Shown here piece by piece: positions 32,371-40,891 of a stretch of 64,000 nucleotides of DNA. The position numbers were made by a program, and so were the translations under genes. The DNA comes from Polynucleobacter sp. AP-Ainpum-60-G11. Lineage in GTDB: Bacteria > Pseudomonadota > Gammaproteobacteria > Burkholderiales > Burkholderiaceae. Location: NCBI RefSeq assembly GCF_018688375.1, contig NZ_CP061318.1, forward strand, positions 1,116,001-1,180,000. Direction: 5' to 3'. The notes under the pieces are model-generated. The model searched no databases, was not told the DNA's origin, and saw nothing but the letters and a program-made list of their open reading frames with translations. Each line of letters begins with the position of its first letter. Within the stretch, counting starts at the first letter, position 1.

Positions 32371-33396
32371 TCAAGCCACGATAAATTTAAGATTGCCAAG
32401 CTTCTCAATGCGCGTTTCAAGCTTATCGCCTGGCTTTAGCCATACCTGTTTTTCTTTAGGGTAGCCTGTAATGACACCCTCTGGGGTGCCGGTAAAAATA
32501 ATATCGCCTGGCTCAAGGGTAAAAATTTTAGAGGCGTAGCTCACAATCTGAGCACAATTAAAAACCATATCGTTAGTATTGGATGATTGACGAACCTCAC
32601 CATTAACGTATTGCTCTATCTTTAGTTGATTTGGGTTTCCAACTAAATCTGATGTCAAAATATATGGGCCTATAGGCGCAAAACCATCATTGGTTTTGCC
32701 AATCATCCACTGACTACTGCGTTGCTGTAAATCACGTGCCGTAAAGTCTTGCCCTGTAGCATAGCCAAATACATATGACAACGCATCGGCCTCACTAACG
32801 TTATATGCGCGCTTACCCATCACAATAACTAACTCTGCTTCATAATCAAACTTTTCAGCGTTGACTAGTGATGCCTTTACAACACCATTATGGCTATTAA
32901 GTGTGTTATTGAATTTATTGAATAAAATTGGCAATGTTGGAATGGGATTATTAGTTTCTTTGGCATGTTTTGCATAATTCAATCCCACGCAGATAATTTT
33001 CTCGGGGTTGGTAATAGCGGGTGCATATTCGATTTTAGATTCGTCCAAAAACAAATTTGGGCCACCCTTACTCAATGCTAGGCTCACCAGCTTGCCTAGG
33101 CCTTGATCGCCATTCTGAATCAAATCATCAGTATTAATTGGCGCCTTAACCTTAAACTGTTTTGCTGCTTTAGCAACATCTAAAATCCCTTTGTCTGTCT
33201 TTACGCCTAAAACATATTTATCGCCCTCTTTATAATTTAGAACAGTCATGTTCTTTGCCATTTCAGGATTAGCAATCCTGATAGCGCCTGCGCCAGGTCC
33301 AGCTGCCTCAGCCTGATTTGCAATAAAAGGGGTGGTTAGCGCAGCACCGCCTGCTAAGACAGATACTTTTAGGAATTCACGTCTTTGGTTGCTCAT
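32371..33396 (-). CDS. Tat-exported fumarylacetoacetate hydrolase-family protein
   Basis: 341 residues. Begins MSNQRREFLKVSVLAGGAAL, a textbook twin-arginine signal (RREFLK, then a hydrophobic stretch ending NQAEAAG). C-terminal FAH domain: CVGLNYAKHAKE, ILFNKFNNTL, FDYEAELVIVMGKRA (metal Glu residues), DFTARDLQQRSSQW, EPGDIIFTGTPEGV. FAH enzymes cleave C-C bonds of acylpyruvates in the cytoplasm; a Tat-dependent form is unusual and suggests periplasmic work on a metal-loaded fold. A cytoplasmic paralogue is at 58916-59608. Confidence 0.9.
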   Translation of the reverse strand: MSNQRREFLKVSVLAGGAALTTPFIANQAEAAGPGAGAIRIANPEMAKNMTVLNYKEGDKYVLGVKTDKGILDVAKAAKQFKVKAPINTDDLIQNGDQGLGKLVSLALSKGGPNLFLDESKIEYAPAITNPEKIICVGLNYAKHAKETNNPIPTLPILFNKFNNTLNSHNGVVKASLVNAEKFDYEAELVIVMGKRAYNVSEADALSYVFGYATGQDFTARDLQQRSSQWMIGKTNDGFAPIGPYILTSDLVGNPNQLKIEQYVNGEVRQSSNTNDMVFNCAQIVSYASKIFTLEPGDIIFTGTPEGVITGYPKEKQVWLKPGDKLETRIEKLGNLKFIVA

Positions 33397-33503
33397 AGTC
33401 TCTCCACATTTGTCTCTTGTAATTAAAGTTTTTTACTCCGACTAGTAATCTAACATGGGGTTAACATCTCCATCCTAGGGATTACCCGTCTCAGACCAAA
33501 TAA

Positions 33504-33525
33504 AAAACCACCCGAGGGTGGTTTT
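33504..33525 (-). terminator. Terminator beside the tRNA-Phe pseudogene
   Basis: CCACC-CTCG-GGTGG on the minus strand, then a T run. Variant of the UUCG hairpin (one loop base changed). Confidence 0.75.
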
Positions 33526-33534
33526 AGTGTTTCT

Positions 33535-33608
33535 TGGTCGCCAGGGGCAAAATTGAACTACCGATATAAAGATTTTCAACTCTCTCGGCCAACCGCTTCC
33601 CAATGGCC
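33535..33608 (-). pseudogene. Degenerate tRNA-Phe
   Basis: 74 bases on the minus strand, from GGCCATTGGG to CCCCTGGCGACCA. The anticodon loop TTGAAAA (GAA) is that of phenylalanine, T arm GGTAG-TTCAATT-TTGCC still pairs with wobbles, and CCA is encoded. The anticodon stem, D arm and acceptor stem have mismatches a working tRNA would not tolerate, so it is decayed. Paired with the fragment at 31050. Confidence 0.65.
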
Positions 33609-33618
33609 AATAGAGCGC

Positions 33619-35274
33619 CTAGCCTTTATTCTTGTCCTTTTCTCCATCATGGTGCAATAAGAACTGAAGCATGCTGCTCTGGAGTGCAGTGACATTGTCG
33701 GGATTGTCGATGTACTTACGCAATTCTTGACGATCCGATACGCTCAAAATTTGCTGCAATTTAGAGATGGTGATCTTGAGTTGTTCGGCGGCAAGCTCAG
33801 GATGCTTAGATAAAAACTCCAGGCTCATCTCACCTGTATTAGCCTTACCAGGGTTACCACTTTTGGCATCTTTCTCGTGTGCATGCTCTACACCCATTTC
33901 TACCTTGGCTTTTTCCAATAGGCGTGCAAGCTCCCCTTGGGACAGATGCAAGCGTTTAGCCTCCGCCTCAATGAGTTCTTGTTCATCCGCTGAGATCACT
34001 CCATCTTCTAGCATGGTGTAGAGCTCAGTCATCATGCTCTCACGCTCAATACGCAATTGATCACTAAGCGCTGAAGACAAAATCGCCGCTGGAATCGCAA
34101 AAATACCAATGCCTAGAAGCGCCAACACAATCGTGATCGCCCTACCAGCTGGCGTAACCGGGGAGATATCGCCATAGCCCACACTGGCTAAGGTAATTAC
34201 AGACCAGTAAATTGCTTGTGGAATATTTTCAAATTTATCGGGCTGGGCTTCATGCTCAAACAAGTAACCCAAGCATGCTGCCAGCATCACCAGCAAAAGC
34301 ATGATGAAAACCGCCGCCTTCATGACTGGCCACTCTCGCTTAATCACCACGAAGAGCGATTGTGTCGCGCCGGAGTAACGAGCTAATTTGAGCAAACGCA
34401 TCAATCTGAAGACTCGCAAGAAACGCAAGTCAAATAAGTGATGGAGCAGACTCTCTAGATAGAAAGGCAAGATCGCCAAGAGATCGATGATCCCCGTCGG
34501 CCTGGTTGCGCAGCGTAAGCGTCCCTTGAGCCAACCCTGGAACTTAGGATCTTCTGGACTACTGTAGATTCGCATCAAATATTCAGTAGAGAAGATTGCT
34601 ACCGCAATCGTATCGAGAATCGCAAATTCAGAATGTAGGTGGTAATGAATACTGTGGACTGATTCAAGGATGACGGCTAACACGGACAAAATCACCCAGC
34701 TCACAATGAACATATCAAAGATGTGATGCAAATTGCCACTGGTCGGCGTTTCATTTACTAACGCATAAATCTTATATCGGTATGATTTATCTTTATTAAG
34801 CTCAAAAAATTCATTTACTGCGGGCGCCAAGGAACGGAAGAGTTTAAATAAACGCAATAAACGCAAGGCCCTGAGAACGCGTAAGTCCGCATCGAAGAAG
34901 GCGCCTAAGTAGAACGGCAAAATGGATGCCAAGTCAATCAGCGCAAATGGGCTCTTGCAATAGGCAAGGCGAGGATATTTGGCGGAGCTAAAAGCAGGAT
35001 CTTCTGGCGCAACATAAAGTCGTAGTACGTATTCAATAGAAAAGACTACTAGTGAAAAAACATCAAAAATATGGAACAGATGCTCCCTAGTCTCATAGAT
35101 AACCGGAATGTGCTCAAGCACTAGGCCAGCCATGTTGAGCACAATCATGTAAGTAATGAAGTGCTCAAATTGATCGCAGTAATTTTTCTTAATGCGATGA
35201 TTAAAGAATAAGTTAAAAATACGCTTACGCACGCGCAAGCTCATACTAGAAAGTGAAATAGATTGGAGGCTCAT
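33619..35274 (-). CDS. Voltage-gated potassium channel with two voltage-sensor domains
   Basis: 551 residues. First S1-S4 sensor about 36-150: S4 has six positive charges at every third position, R132 to R147 (LRVLRALRLLRLFKLF). Second S1-S4 about 183-305: S4 likewise from R284 to R299 (LRFLRVFRLMRLLKLAR). One pore: S5, selectivity filter TLASVGYGD (361-369) and S6 (ITIVLALLGIGIFAIPA). A cytoplasmic tail of about 140 residues follows. Normal bacterial Kv channels have one sensor per pore and about 250-300 residues. Overlaps the stop of the upstream gene by four bases. Confidence 0.88.
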   Translation of the reverse strand: MSLQSISLSSMSLRVRKRIFNLFFNHRIKKNYCDQFEHFITYMIVLNMAGLVLEHIPVIYETREHLFHIFDVFSLVVFSIEYVLRLYVAPEDPAFSSAKYPRLAYCKSPFALIDLASILPFYLGAFFDADLRVLRALRLLRLFKLFRSLAPAVNEFFELNKDKSYRYKIYALVNETPTSGNLHHIFDMFIVSWVILSVLAVILESVHSIHYHLHSEFAILDTIAVAIFSTEYLMRIYSSPEDPKFQGWLKGRLRCATRPTGIIDLLAILPFYLESLLHHLFDLRFLRVFRLMRLLKLARYSGATQSLFVVIKREWPVMKAAVFIMLLLVMLAACLGYLFEHEAQPDKFENIPQAIYWSVITLASVGYGDISPVTPAGRAITIVLALLGIGIFAIPAAILSSALSDQLRIERESMMTELYTMLEDGVISADEQELIEAEAKRLHLSQGELARLLEKAKVEMGVEHAHEKDAKSGNPGKANTGEMSLEFLSKHPELAAEQLKITISKLQQILSVSDRQELRKYIDNPDNVTALQSSMLQFLLHHDGEKDKNKG

Positions 35275-35834
35275 AACTTAAACTCCCCAATTTTGATCAG
35301 GTAATAGCCGGTGTCACAAAGACTTAGGCGAACCTGTAAGCCACTCACGAGTTTTTCGCCGGGCTCCATGGGTGACAAGCCGGGAGGTCCTGCAGGATTT
35401 GGAGTGAGCTTCTCAAAGATAAAAGATCCGCTCGTCAAAAGATCATGCTTATTGCACTTGCTTGAATATGCTGGCCCATCTGGATTTAAGAGATTGGTGT
35501 AGCCCTCAAAGGGGCCCTTAGCACCAAAGAGTGCCTCAACACAATTCTTCCAATGATTTACTTTCGCACCCTTAGCGAATTTATTCTCTTCATCCATAGG
35601 TGTACACGCTACCGGCTGAATTGGCTCATTGGCCTCAAGCTTGCTAGCGAGATCACCAAACCATGCCACGATCTCTTCACCATTATCTTGTGAAGTCGCA
35701 ACTTTTGCGCCGTTCTGATAATTCCCAATTCCCAGGTAGGCTACTAAAAGCAAGTTAGCAAACATCACCCAAAGAAACAAAAAATCCGAAACGCGCATGC
35801 CATGAAATAGACTTTGGATATTCTTGCCCAACAC
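35271..35834 (-). CDS. Membrane-anchored hypothetical protein, coupled to the channel
   Basis: 187 residues: short cytoplasmic N terminus, one membrane segment about 17-37 (FLFLWVMFANLLLVAYLGIG), then a periplasmic domain with four cysteines (PVACTP, WKNCVEA, SSKCNKHD, LSLCDTGY), plausibly two disulfides. ATGA overlap with the channel gene and the topology make it a candidate accessory subunit; no family recognised. Confidence 0.65.
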   Translation of the reverse strand: MLGKNIQSLFHGMRVSDFLFLWVMFANLLLVAYLGIGNYQNGAKVATSQDNGEEIVAWFGDLASKLEANEPIQPVACTPMDEENKFAKGAKVNHWKNCVEALFGAKGPFEGYTNLLNPDGPAYSSKCNKHDLLTSGSFIFEKLTPNPAGPPGLSPMEPGEKLVSGLQVRLSLCDTGYYLIKIGEFKL

Positions 35835-35934
35835 GCTCTCCCTGATCTTTCTTAATCCAAGCGACTATCTTGCCGCCTTCAATTACTGTATATTCAAATT
35901 TTGAGTCACTACGACTGTCTTTCGGGGATCTTTC

Positions 35935-36123
35935 ATGCTATTTCAAACACTTCTGCAAAGCTTGTTAATGAGAAAGAAGGCAAAGAAGAAACCTGAACCC
36001 ACTCAAGATTTATCCCCAATGGCTCAAAGCATAATGCAAAAGCTAGCTGAGCACGATAAAACCAAGGGTTTAGCCCAAGAAGCGCCTACCAATTCAGATG
36101 ACTCATCACCTAAAAATAGCTGA
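35935..36123 (+). CDS. Small hypothetical, 62 residues
   Basis: Starts MLFQTLLQSLLMRKKAKKKP with a short amphipathic helix then a Lys cluster, Ser/Asp-rich tail. It lies 71 bases upstream of the exonuclease on the same strand. Frame and position are reasonable; function unknown. Confidence 0.45.
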   Translation: MLFQTLLQSLLMRKKAKKKPEPTQDLSPMAQSIMQKLAEHDKTKGLAQEAPTNSDDSSPKNS

Positions 36124-36194
36124 GTAGGCACCACTATGTGTGCGCATTATTGAGCGCATTCGCTTTCCCCTAGCCTCCCCTTTTAAAGACTTTT

Positions 36195-36854
36195 ATGCCC
36201 CAAGCGATTATTTTTGATGTTGAAGCAACCGATAAAAAAGATGCCGTCATTATTGAAGCTGCTTCTTTAGATATCACCTCCATTAATCCGCTTACGGTTG
36301 GTAATCCCTGGGTACAACGTTATAACCCTGGCAAACCCATTAGCTTAGGCGCCTTAGCGACTCACCACATCATAGATGAGGAATTAGTGAACTGCCCATC
36401 TAGTAGCTCATTCAAATTACCCGCTGGCACCAAATACATCATTGGTCATAGCGTGGATTTTGACTGGGAAGCCATTGGTAGCCCTGAAGTCAAACGCATT
36501 TGCACCCTTGCGCTTGCTCGTAGCCTTTGGCCTGATTTAGATAGCCATACTCAAAGCGCCCTGCTCTATCACTTTGAACGCGCTACTGCTAGAGAGCAAC
36601 TGCGTGAAGCTCATAGTGCTTTAGCGGATGTCTGGATTTGCTCCAAGATTTTGGGGCAGATTATTGAGAAGCTCAAACCGACCTCTCTTGATGCTTTATG
36701 GGAAATGTCTGAGAAGGCACGTATTCCGACAATCATGCCTTTTGGTAAACATAAAGGCGAATTGATTAGCGATGTGCCGTCAGACTATAAGCAGTGGATG
36801 CTGCGTCAAGACAACGTCTCTGAATACTTACGTAAAGCGCTGAATACCAAATAA
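36195..36854 (+). CDS. ExoX-like DnaQ-family 3'-5' exonuclease
   Basis: 219 residues. DEDD core: IIFDVEATDKKDAVIIEAAS (motif I, D and E), IGHSVDFDWEAI (motif II) and REAHSALADVWICSKIL (motif III, His and Asp). After residue 170 comes a DUF3820-type module, IMPFGKHKGELISDVPSDYK, which occurs fused to exonucleases of this group. Expected to trim DNA 3' ends in repair. Closed by the inverted repeat at 36867-36898. Confidence 0.87.
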   Translation: MPQAIIFDVEATDKKDAVIIEAASLDITSINPLTVGNPWVQRYNPGKPISLGALATHHIIDEELVNCPSSSSFKLPAGTKYIIGHSVDFDWEAIGSPEVKRICTLALARSLWPDLDSHTQSALLYHFERATAREQLREAHSALADVWICSKILGQIIEKLKPTSLDALWEMSEKARIPTIMPFGKHKGELISDVPSDYKQWMLRQDNVSEYLRKALNTK

Positions 36855-36866
36855 GCGCCTTTACTA

Positions 36867-36898
36867 GGGAATAAGGAATCCGTGATTTCCTTATTCCC
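36867..36898. terminator. Perfect 12-bp inverted repeat
   Basis: GGGAATAAGGAA and TTCCTTATTCCC with an eight-base loop between convergent ends (exonuclease on plus, small ORF and umuC on minus). Long perfect stem, no strong T run; probably a bidirectional terminator. Confidence 0.65.
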
Positions 36899-36942
36899 CT
36901 TCCAGGCAGCTGCTGCTTGTTCTGCTGTTTACTTCTAATTAC

Positions 36943-37074
36943 TTACTGATACTTGCGGCCAAATACTTGGGTATTGCTACGCTCATTACGCTTAGTGCTT
37001 TTCAATACTGCGCAGTAAGACAAAATCATGATGATTGCAAGTGAAGCGCCGTTAAAGTTATTTAATAGTTCCAT
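36943..37074 (-). CDS. Small membrane protein, 43 residues
   Basis: AAGGAGAAATCAA immediately before the ATG at 37072-37074 is one of the best ribosome sites in the window. Product MELLNNFNGASLAIIMILSY, then CAVLKSTKRNERSNTQVFGR and KYQ: a short membrane segment then a basic tail. It follows umuC by 57 bases on the same strand, so it may be co-expressed in the SOS response. Confidence 0.65.
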   Translation of the reverse strand: MELLNNFNGASLAIIMILSYCAVLKSTKRNERSNTQVFGRKYQ

Positions 37075-37131
37075 TTGATTTCTCCTTGTTTACTTTTTCT
37101 TTATTACTTAGTTAGTTGGTTAGTTATTTTT

Positions 37132-38433
37132 TTATCGTGCCACCGGTAACTCATCCCACTGCGTGGTGTAGTTGGGTGACCTGTTACCAGATCTCATTTG
37201 CCAATCTTGTTTAGTTCCCGATGCGGCAGTTTTGATGGCAGCATTACCAAAGCGACTATTAATTGAATCCATGGCCTTCATGAGTCCAGCAGACTTGCCT
37301 TTTACTTCCATGTCATCAAATAGCGACTGCTGCATCGTGGGTTTATCAGCTAAGAGATTGAGAATCACTCCCGCTTTCTTATACTTAAAGCCAGCTTTGT
37401 AGATTTGCTTTAGCCCTTTTAATGCAGCGCTAGTCAGCGTTAAGGTGTTATCACTAGGATCACTCAGAACGACGGTGATACTTTGGTGGTGTTGTGGCTC
37501 GAACGGCTTATGTGGATTGGTTTGCACAAAGATCGTGAGCGCGCCCGTTACTGATTTTTGGCTTCTGAGTTTCTCAGCACCTCGTGCAGCATGCGTAGCA
37601 ACAGACTCAGCCAACCCTTCCATTGAAGTGACTGGCTTGCCAAAACTTCTTGAAGAAATAATTTGTTGTTTAGCTGGGGCTACTTCTTCTAGCTGTAAGC
37701 AAGATACGCCGCGCAACTCATAACAAATGCGCTCGATCACAACACCAAACTGCTGGCGCATGGCTTGTGGTGATATTTGTACTAAATCAAATATGCTGTT
37801 GATCTTGAGTTCTTTGAGTTTCTTGGCAGTCTTACCGCCAATACCCCACACCTCACCTACTGCTGTCTCGGCCATCCATTGATAGAGCACTTCTTTAGGC
37901 ATAGAGCTGATGTCACATACACCAGCAAACTGGGGATTCTTTTTAGCCAAATGATTTGCTAACTTGGCAAGCGTCTTGCTCGCGCCAATGCCAACACATA
38001 CTGGCAGACCGGTAGTATCTTTGACATCTTGCTTGATGATTTGACCTAAGCTAGTCGGGTCAGCATATTGCTTGAGCACTGTCTCGATTTGCAGAAAGCT
38101 CTCGTCAATACTGTAGACCTCTAAATTGGGTGTGAACTTTCTTAAGACTTCTACTACCCTACCGCTCATATCGCCATACAAAGTGTAGTTAGATGAATAC
38201 GCTTGGATACCATGTTGCTTGGCTAAGTCTTTCATCTGAAACCAGGGTGTACCCATCTTTACGCCGAGCGCCTTAACTTCAGCGCTACGTGCTACGGCAC
38301 AACCATCGTTATTCGATAGAACGACCATCGGCACATCTTCTAGCTTGGGTGCAAATACGCGCTCGCAAGATACGTAGAAGTTGTTCACATCGACCAACGC
38401 AAAGAGTTGATTGGCTTTGCCGGATTGGTTCAT
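37132..38433 (-). CDS. umuC: Y-family DNA polymerase V catalytic subunit UmuC
   Basis: 433 residues, full length. Error-prone translesion polymerase. Motifs: [19 protein letters not shown] (first metal Asp), [33 protein letters not shown] (second metal pair), [17 protein letters not shown], helix-hairpin-helix at [15 protein letters not shown] and a little-finger domain with [12 protein letters not shown]. The ATG overlaps the umuD stop (ATGA at 38430-38433), so UmuD' and UmuC are made together. Confidence 0.97.
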   Translation of the reverse strand: MNQSGKANQLFALVDVNNFYVSCERVFAPKLEDVPMVVLSNNDGCAVARSAEVKALGVKMGTPWFQMKDLAKQHGIQAYSSNYTLYGDMSGRVVEVLRKFTPNLEVYSIDESFLQIETVLKQYADPTSLGQIIKQDVKDTTGLPVCVGIGASKTLAKLANHLAKKNPQFAGVCDISSMPKEVLYQWMAETAVGEVWGIGGKTAKKLKELKINSIFDLVQISPQAMRQQFGVVIERICYELRGVSCLQLEEVAPAKQQIISSRSFGKPVTSMEGLAESVATHAARGAEKLRSQKSVTGALTIFVQTNPHKPFEPQHHQSITVVLSDPSDNTLTLTSAALKGLKQIYKAGFKYKKAGVILNLLADKPTMQQSLFDDMEVKGKSAGLMKAMDSINSRFGNAAIKTAASGTKQDWQMRSGNRSPNYTTQWDELPVAR

Positions 38434-38927
38434 GCGGACCTCCCGTTTCTGCTACTAGCATGGCTGTACTTGCGCACTACCCCAACGACTACACCCCAGA
38501 TTTGGAGTTCGCTGTTCTCGTTAAAGGTAATCGGCTCGTAATTGGGGTTCTCTGGCTGGAGCTCGGTCTTGCCACGTAATTGATAGAGACGCTTGATGGT
38601 GTACTCGTCATCCACCACGGCAACCACGATATCTTTATGTTTTGGCTTGAGGGATTTATCGACTACCACCTTATCGCCGTCACAAATGCCCGCACCCATC
38701 ATCGAATCGCCCTTCACGGTGAACATGAAGGTGGCTGGTTTGTTTTGGACTAAATAGTGGTTTAAATCGAGACCTTCCTCGGCATAATCGGCTGCCGGAC
38801 TTGGAAATCCCGCTGAAATGCGGTGACTCAGGAGCTTGAACTCATAGGCGCCATTTTCCGCTAAGGCTTGTGGAGCCTGGGTCAGAGTGCTTTCTGAGGA
38901 GCTTTTTGGAAGTACGATTAGTGCCAT
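38430..38927 (-). CDS. umuD: UmuD-type S24 peptidase (SOS mutagenesis)
   Basis: 165 residues. Self-cleaving partner of UmuC. Cleavage site [12 protein letters not shown] (A39-G40, where E. coli has Cys-Gly), catalytic Ser75 in [10 protein letters not shown] and Lys112 in YTIKRLY. The N-terminal arm is longer than in E. coli UmuD by about 15 residues. Preceded by a near-perfect LexA box. Confidence 0.95.
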   Translation of the reverse strand: MALIVLPKSSSESTLTQAPQALAENGAYEFKLLSHRISAGFPSPAADYAEEGLDLNHYLVQNKPATFMFTVKGDSMMGAGICDGDKVVVDKSLKPKHKDIVVAVVDDEYTIKRLYQLRGKTELQPENPNYEPITFNENSELQIWGVVVGVVRKYSHASSRNGRSA

Positions 38928-38938
38928 GGGTTCTAATA

Positions 38939-38958
38939 TACTGTATATCCATACAGTA
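38939..38958. promoter_or_regulatory. LexA (SOS) operator upstream of umuD
   Basis: TACTGTATATCCATACAGTA, a 20-base near-palindrome with CTGT-N8-ACAG, matching the E. coli-type consensus. It lies 11 bases upstream of the umuD start, so bound LexA would cover the promoter region. Confidence 0.9.
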
Positions 38959-39064
38959 TTTCAATACCCGAGCATTATTTTTCCGAAAACGTGGTTTTTA
39001 CCCCCTTTAAGGGGTGTCAGAAGTGCAAAAGGCACCCATAACCCAAAGAAAGCTTATCCAATAA

Positions 39065-39086
39065 AAAACCACCCGAAGGTGGTTTT
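39065..39086 (-). terminator. UUCG-loop terminator after the lipoprotein gene
   Basis: Minus strand AACCACC-TTCG-GGTGGTT then six T; fourth copy of the hairpin, including the flanking AACACC seen beside the tRNA remnants. Confidence 0.85.
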
Positions 39087-39108
39087 GGTGTTTTTGCTAA
39101 CTCAAAAT

Positions 39109-39426
39109 CTATTTGCAGTTTTTCTTATCCATGAGATCAGCCAGCCTTGACATTCTTGCATCGGCCGCCGCTATAGCTTCGTTGGCATTGCTATAAGTGG
39201 CAATAATGCCAATGGGGAAGAAAATTGCGGCTGCGGTATTCGTGCCCGTCACACCCTTTACATCCTCAGCTTCTTTTTTAGCTTCCTCAGCTCGCTTAAA
39301 TTCATCCTTTAAAGATTCACAAGACAAGTCCCTGTCAGAAAGCTTGGTTGTCTCAATTACCCTTGGTGTAGAGCAAGCCCCAAGCAAACCCAAAAGAAAT
39401 ACAGCAAGAATTAAACGATTTGTCAT
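39109..39426 (-). CDS. Small lipoprotein
   Basis: 105 residues. Lipobox LGLLGAC (Cys about 18) after a short hydrophobic stretch. The mature part has a helical segment with EEAKKEAED and a glycine/alanine-rich turn TGTNTAAAIFFPIGIIATYS, and ends with a Cys. Periplasmic lipid-anchored; function unknown. Confidence 0.75.
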   Translation of the reverse strand: MTNRLILAVFLLGLLGACSTPRVIETTKLSDRDLSCESLKDEFKRAEEAKKEAEDVKGVTGTNTAAAIFFPIGIIATYSNANEAIAAADARMSRLADLMDKKNCK

Positions 39427-39569
39427 TTTTTGAATCTTTTATATAGAAGTTGAATTGAGCTTAGCTCAGAAGAATATCAAAATTAATAGGGGTCTACCCT
39501 TCGAACAAAAGCGATGATCTCTTTTGAATCTACTTTTGTGGAGTTTGCAATTGATATCTTGCAAATAGA

Positions 39570-40106
39570 CTACGCATGCTCAGTCTTTTCCATAAAGCGC
39601 TGCATATCCTCTTTAGAGGCTGGCAAATTGATAAGCTCAGAGTAATAGGCTGCCGAACCCGAAATACTCTCAACGCTTTTTGGAGTGATTCGACCTACCG
39701 GTACCAGATAGCCTCTCCATAAAACGCGCATATGCATACCAAAAACACTGGCCGGAACCTTCATCTCTACTGCACGCTCGACTAGGTGCTGACACAAAGT
39801 GCCAGGCTCTTCAATACGAAGATGGTACAGATGGGGGATTTCTGACTCAGCGCGCTTTTCATATTGCTCGACATGGTAATCATGGTAAGTGCGCTGCCCA
39901 AAATCAAAAATAAAGTCTGCGATGGCGCGCGAGAACCAATACGCACCCGTATTGTCGCCCCTATGCTCTAGAGCGTCATGTAGCTTGGATTGATAGCGCT
40001 CTTTGTGTTTTTGGGTTTTATAGCGATAAAAGGGGTGCTTTTGCATATAGCGTACCACTAGGCCGCCCAACACCAACAGTGATCCTATTACCAAGCCTTC
40101 TGTCAT
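39570..40106 (-). CDS. Membrane-anchored hypothetical protein
   Basis: 178 residues with one N-terminal membrane segment (VIGSLLVLGGLVVRYM) followed by a soluble domain rich in His/Tyr (RYKTQKHKERYQSKLH, YHDYHVEQYEK). No family recognised. Single gene between two intergenic gaps. Confidence 0.65.
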   Translation of the reverse strand: MTEGLVIGSLLVLGGLVVRYMQKHPFYRYKTQKHKERYQSKLHDALEHRGDNTGAYWFSRAIADFIFDFGQRTYHDYHVEQYEKRAESEIPHLYHLRIEEPGTLCQHLVERAVEMKVPASVFGMHMRVLWRGYLVPVGRITPKSVESISGSAAYYSELINLPASKEDMQRFMEKTEHA

Positions 40107-40191
40107 TGCGCCAAACTCTTCTAAGTAATGCTATTAATTTTAGTAAATATTCTATCGAAGAAGTAAGTCTATACGAAGATGGCATAGCGTA

Positions 40192-40320
40192 TTAGCGCAG
40201 CGGTTCATGATTGCGCCAATATTGTGCACAGGCAAAGCTAACAAAAAGCAAAGGCCAAAATGGCCGGGTCATCAAAGAAAGCATTAGAGGCATAAATGCT
40301 TGCCCGATAGATCCAGGCAT
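40192..40320 (-). CDS. Possible small membrane protein, 42 residues
   Basis: MPGSIGQAFMPLMLSLMTRP, then FWPLLFVSFACAQYWRNHEP and LR. A single hydrophobic segment with charges after it, immediately downstream of the DUF1993 gene on the same strand. No clear ribosome site, so only a candidate. Confidence 0.3.
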   Translation of the reverse strand: MPGSIGQAFMPLMLSLMTRPFWPLLFVSFACAQYWRNHEPLR

Positions 40321-40353
40321 GCCCCACTTCGATGAGCTCAGCCCAACGATCCA

Positions 40354-40854
40354 TTAGCCGAGATAATCCGTCTTGCCCAACTCAACGCCGTTATGACGCA
40401 AGATGTTGTAAGCGGTTGTGATGTGGAAGTAAAAGTTTGGAATAACCCAAGTCAGGACATATTGCTCACCCACAAACTCAAAGCTCCACTCTTTAATGGA
40501 GAACTTAATCTCTTTAGTTTCCGTGCCATCAATCTGCTCAGGCTTGATGCTATCCATAAAGGCAATTGTTTTAGCGATCCGCTCTTTTAATTGCGCCAGG
40601 GTACTTTCGGTATCGTCAAATTTAGGCGCTTCAACACTGGCCAAGCGCGCCAAACCAAACTTCACTTGATCACAAGCAATTTGCACCTGCTTAGCCAGAG
40701 GAAACATATCAGGAAATAAGCGCGCCTCTACCAAGACCTTGCCATCGATTCCTTTTGCGGCTGCGTACTCTTCAGCCTTAGTGAGAATGTTGGTCAAGTT
40801 GACCAACATCTTCTTTAGCTGAGGAACCGATGCTTGGTACATGGAAATTGCCAT
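40354..40854 (-). CDS. DUF1993-family protein
   Basis: 166 residues. Family pattern: N-terminal MYQASVPQLKKMLVNLTNIL, LFPDMFPLAKQVQIACDQVK, TLAQLKERIAKTIAFM, and LTWVIPNFYFHITTAYNILR with the conserved His near the end (DinB-like four-helix fold). Activity not established. Confidence 0.87.
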   Translation of the reverse strand: MAISMYQASVPQLKKMLVNLTNILTKAEEYAAAKGIDGKVLVEARLFPDMFPLAKQVQIACDQVKFGLARLASVEAPKFDDTESTLAQLKERIAKTIAFMDSIKPEQIDGTETKEIKFSIKEWSFEFVGEQYVLTWVIPNFYFHITTAYNILRHNGVELGKTDYLG

Positions 40855-40891
40855 AAAACCTTCTTATCTGAATTACTAAACTGGAAGTGAA

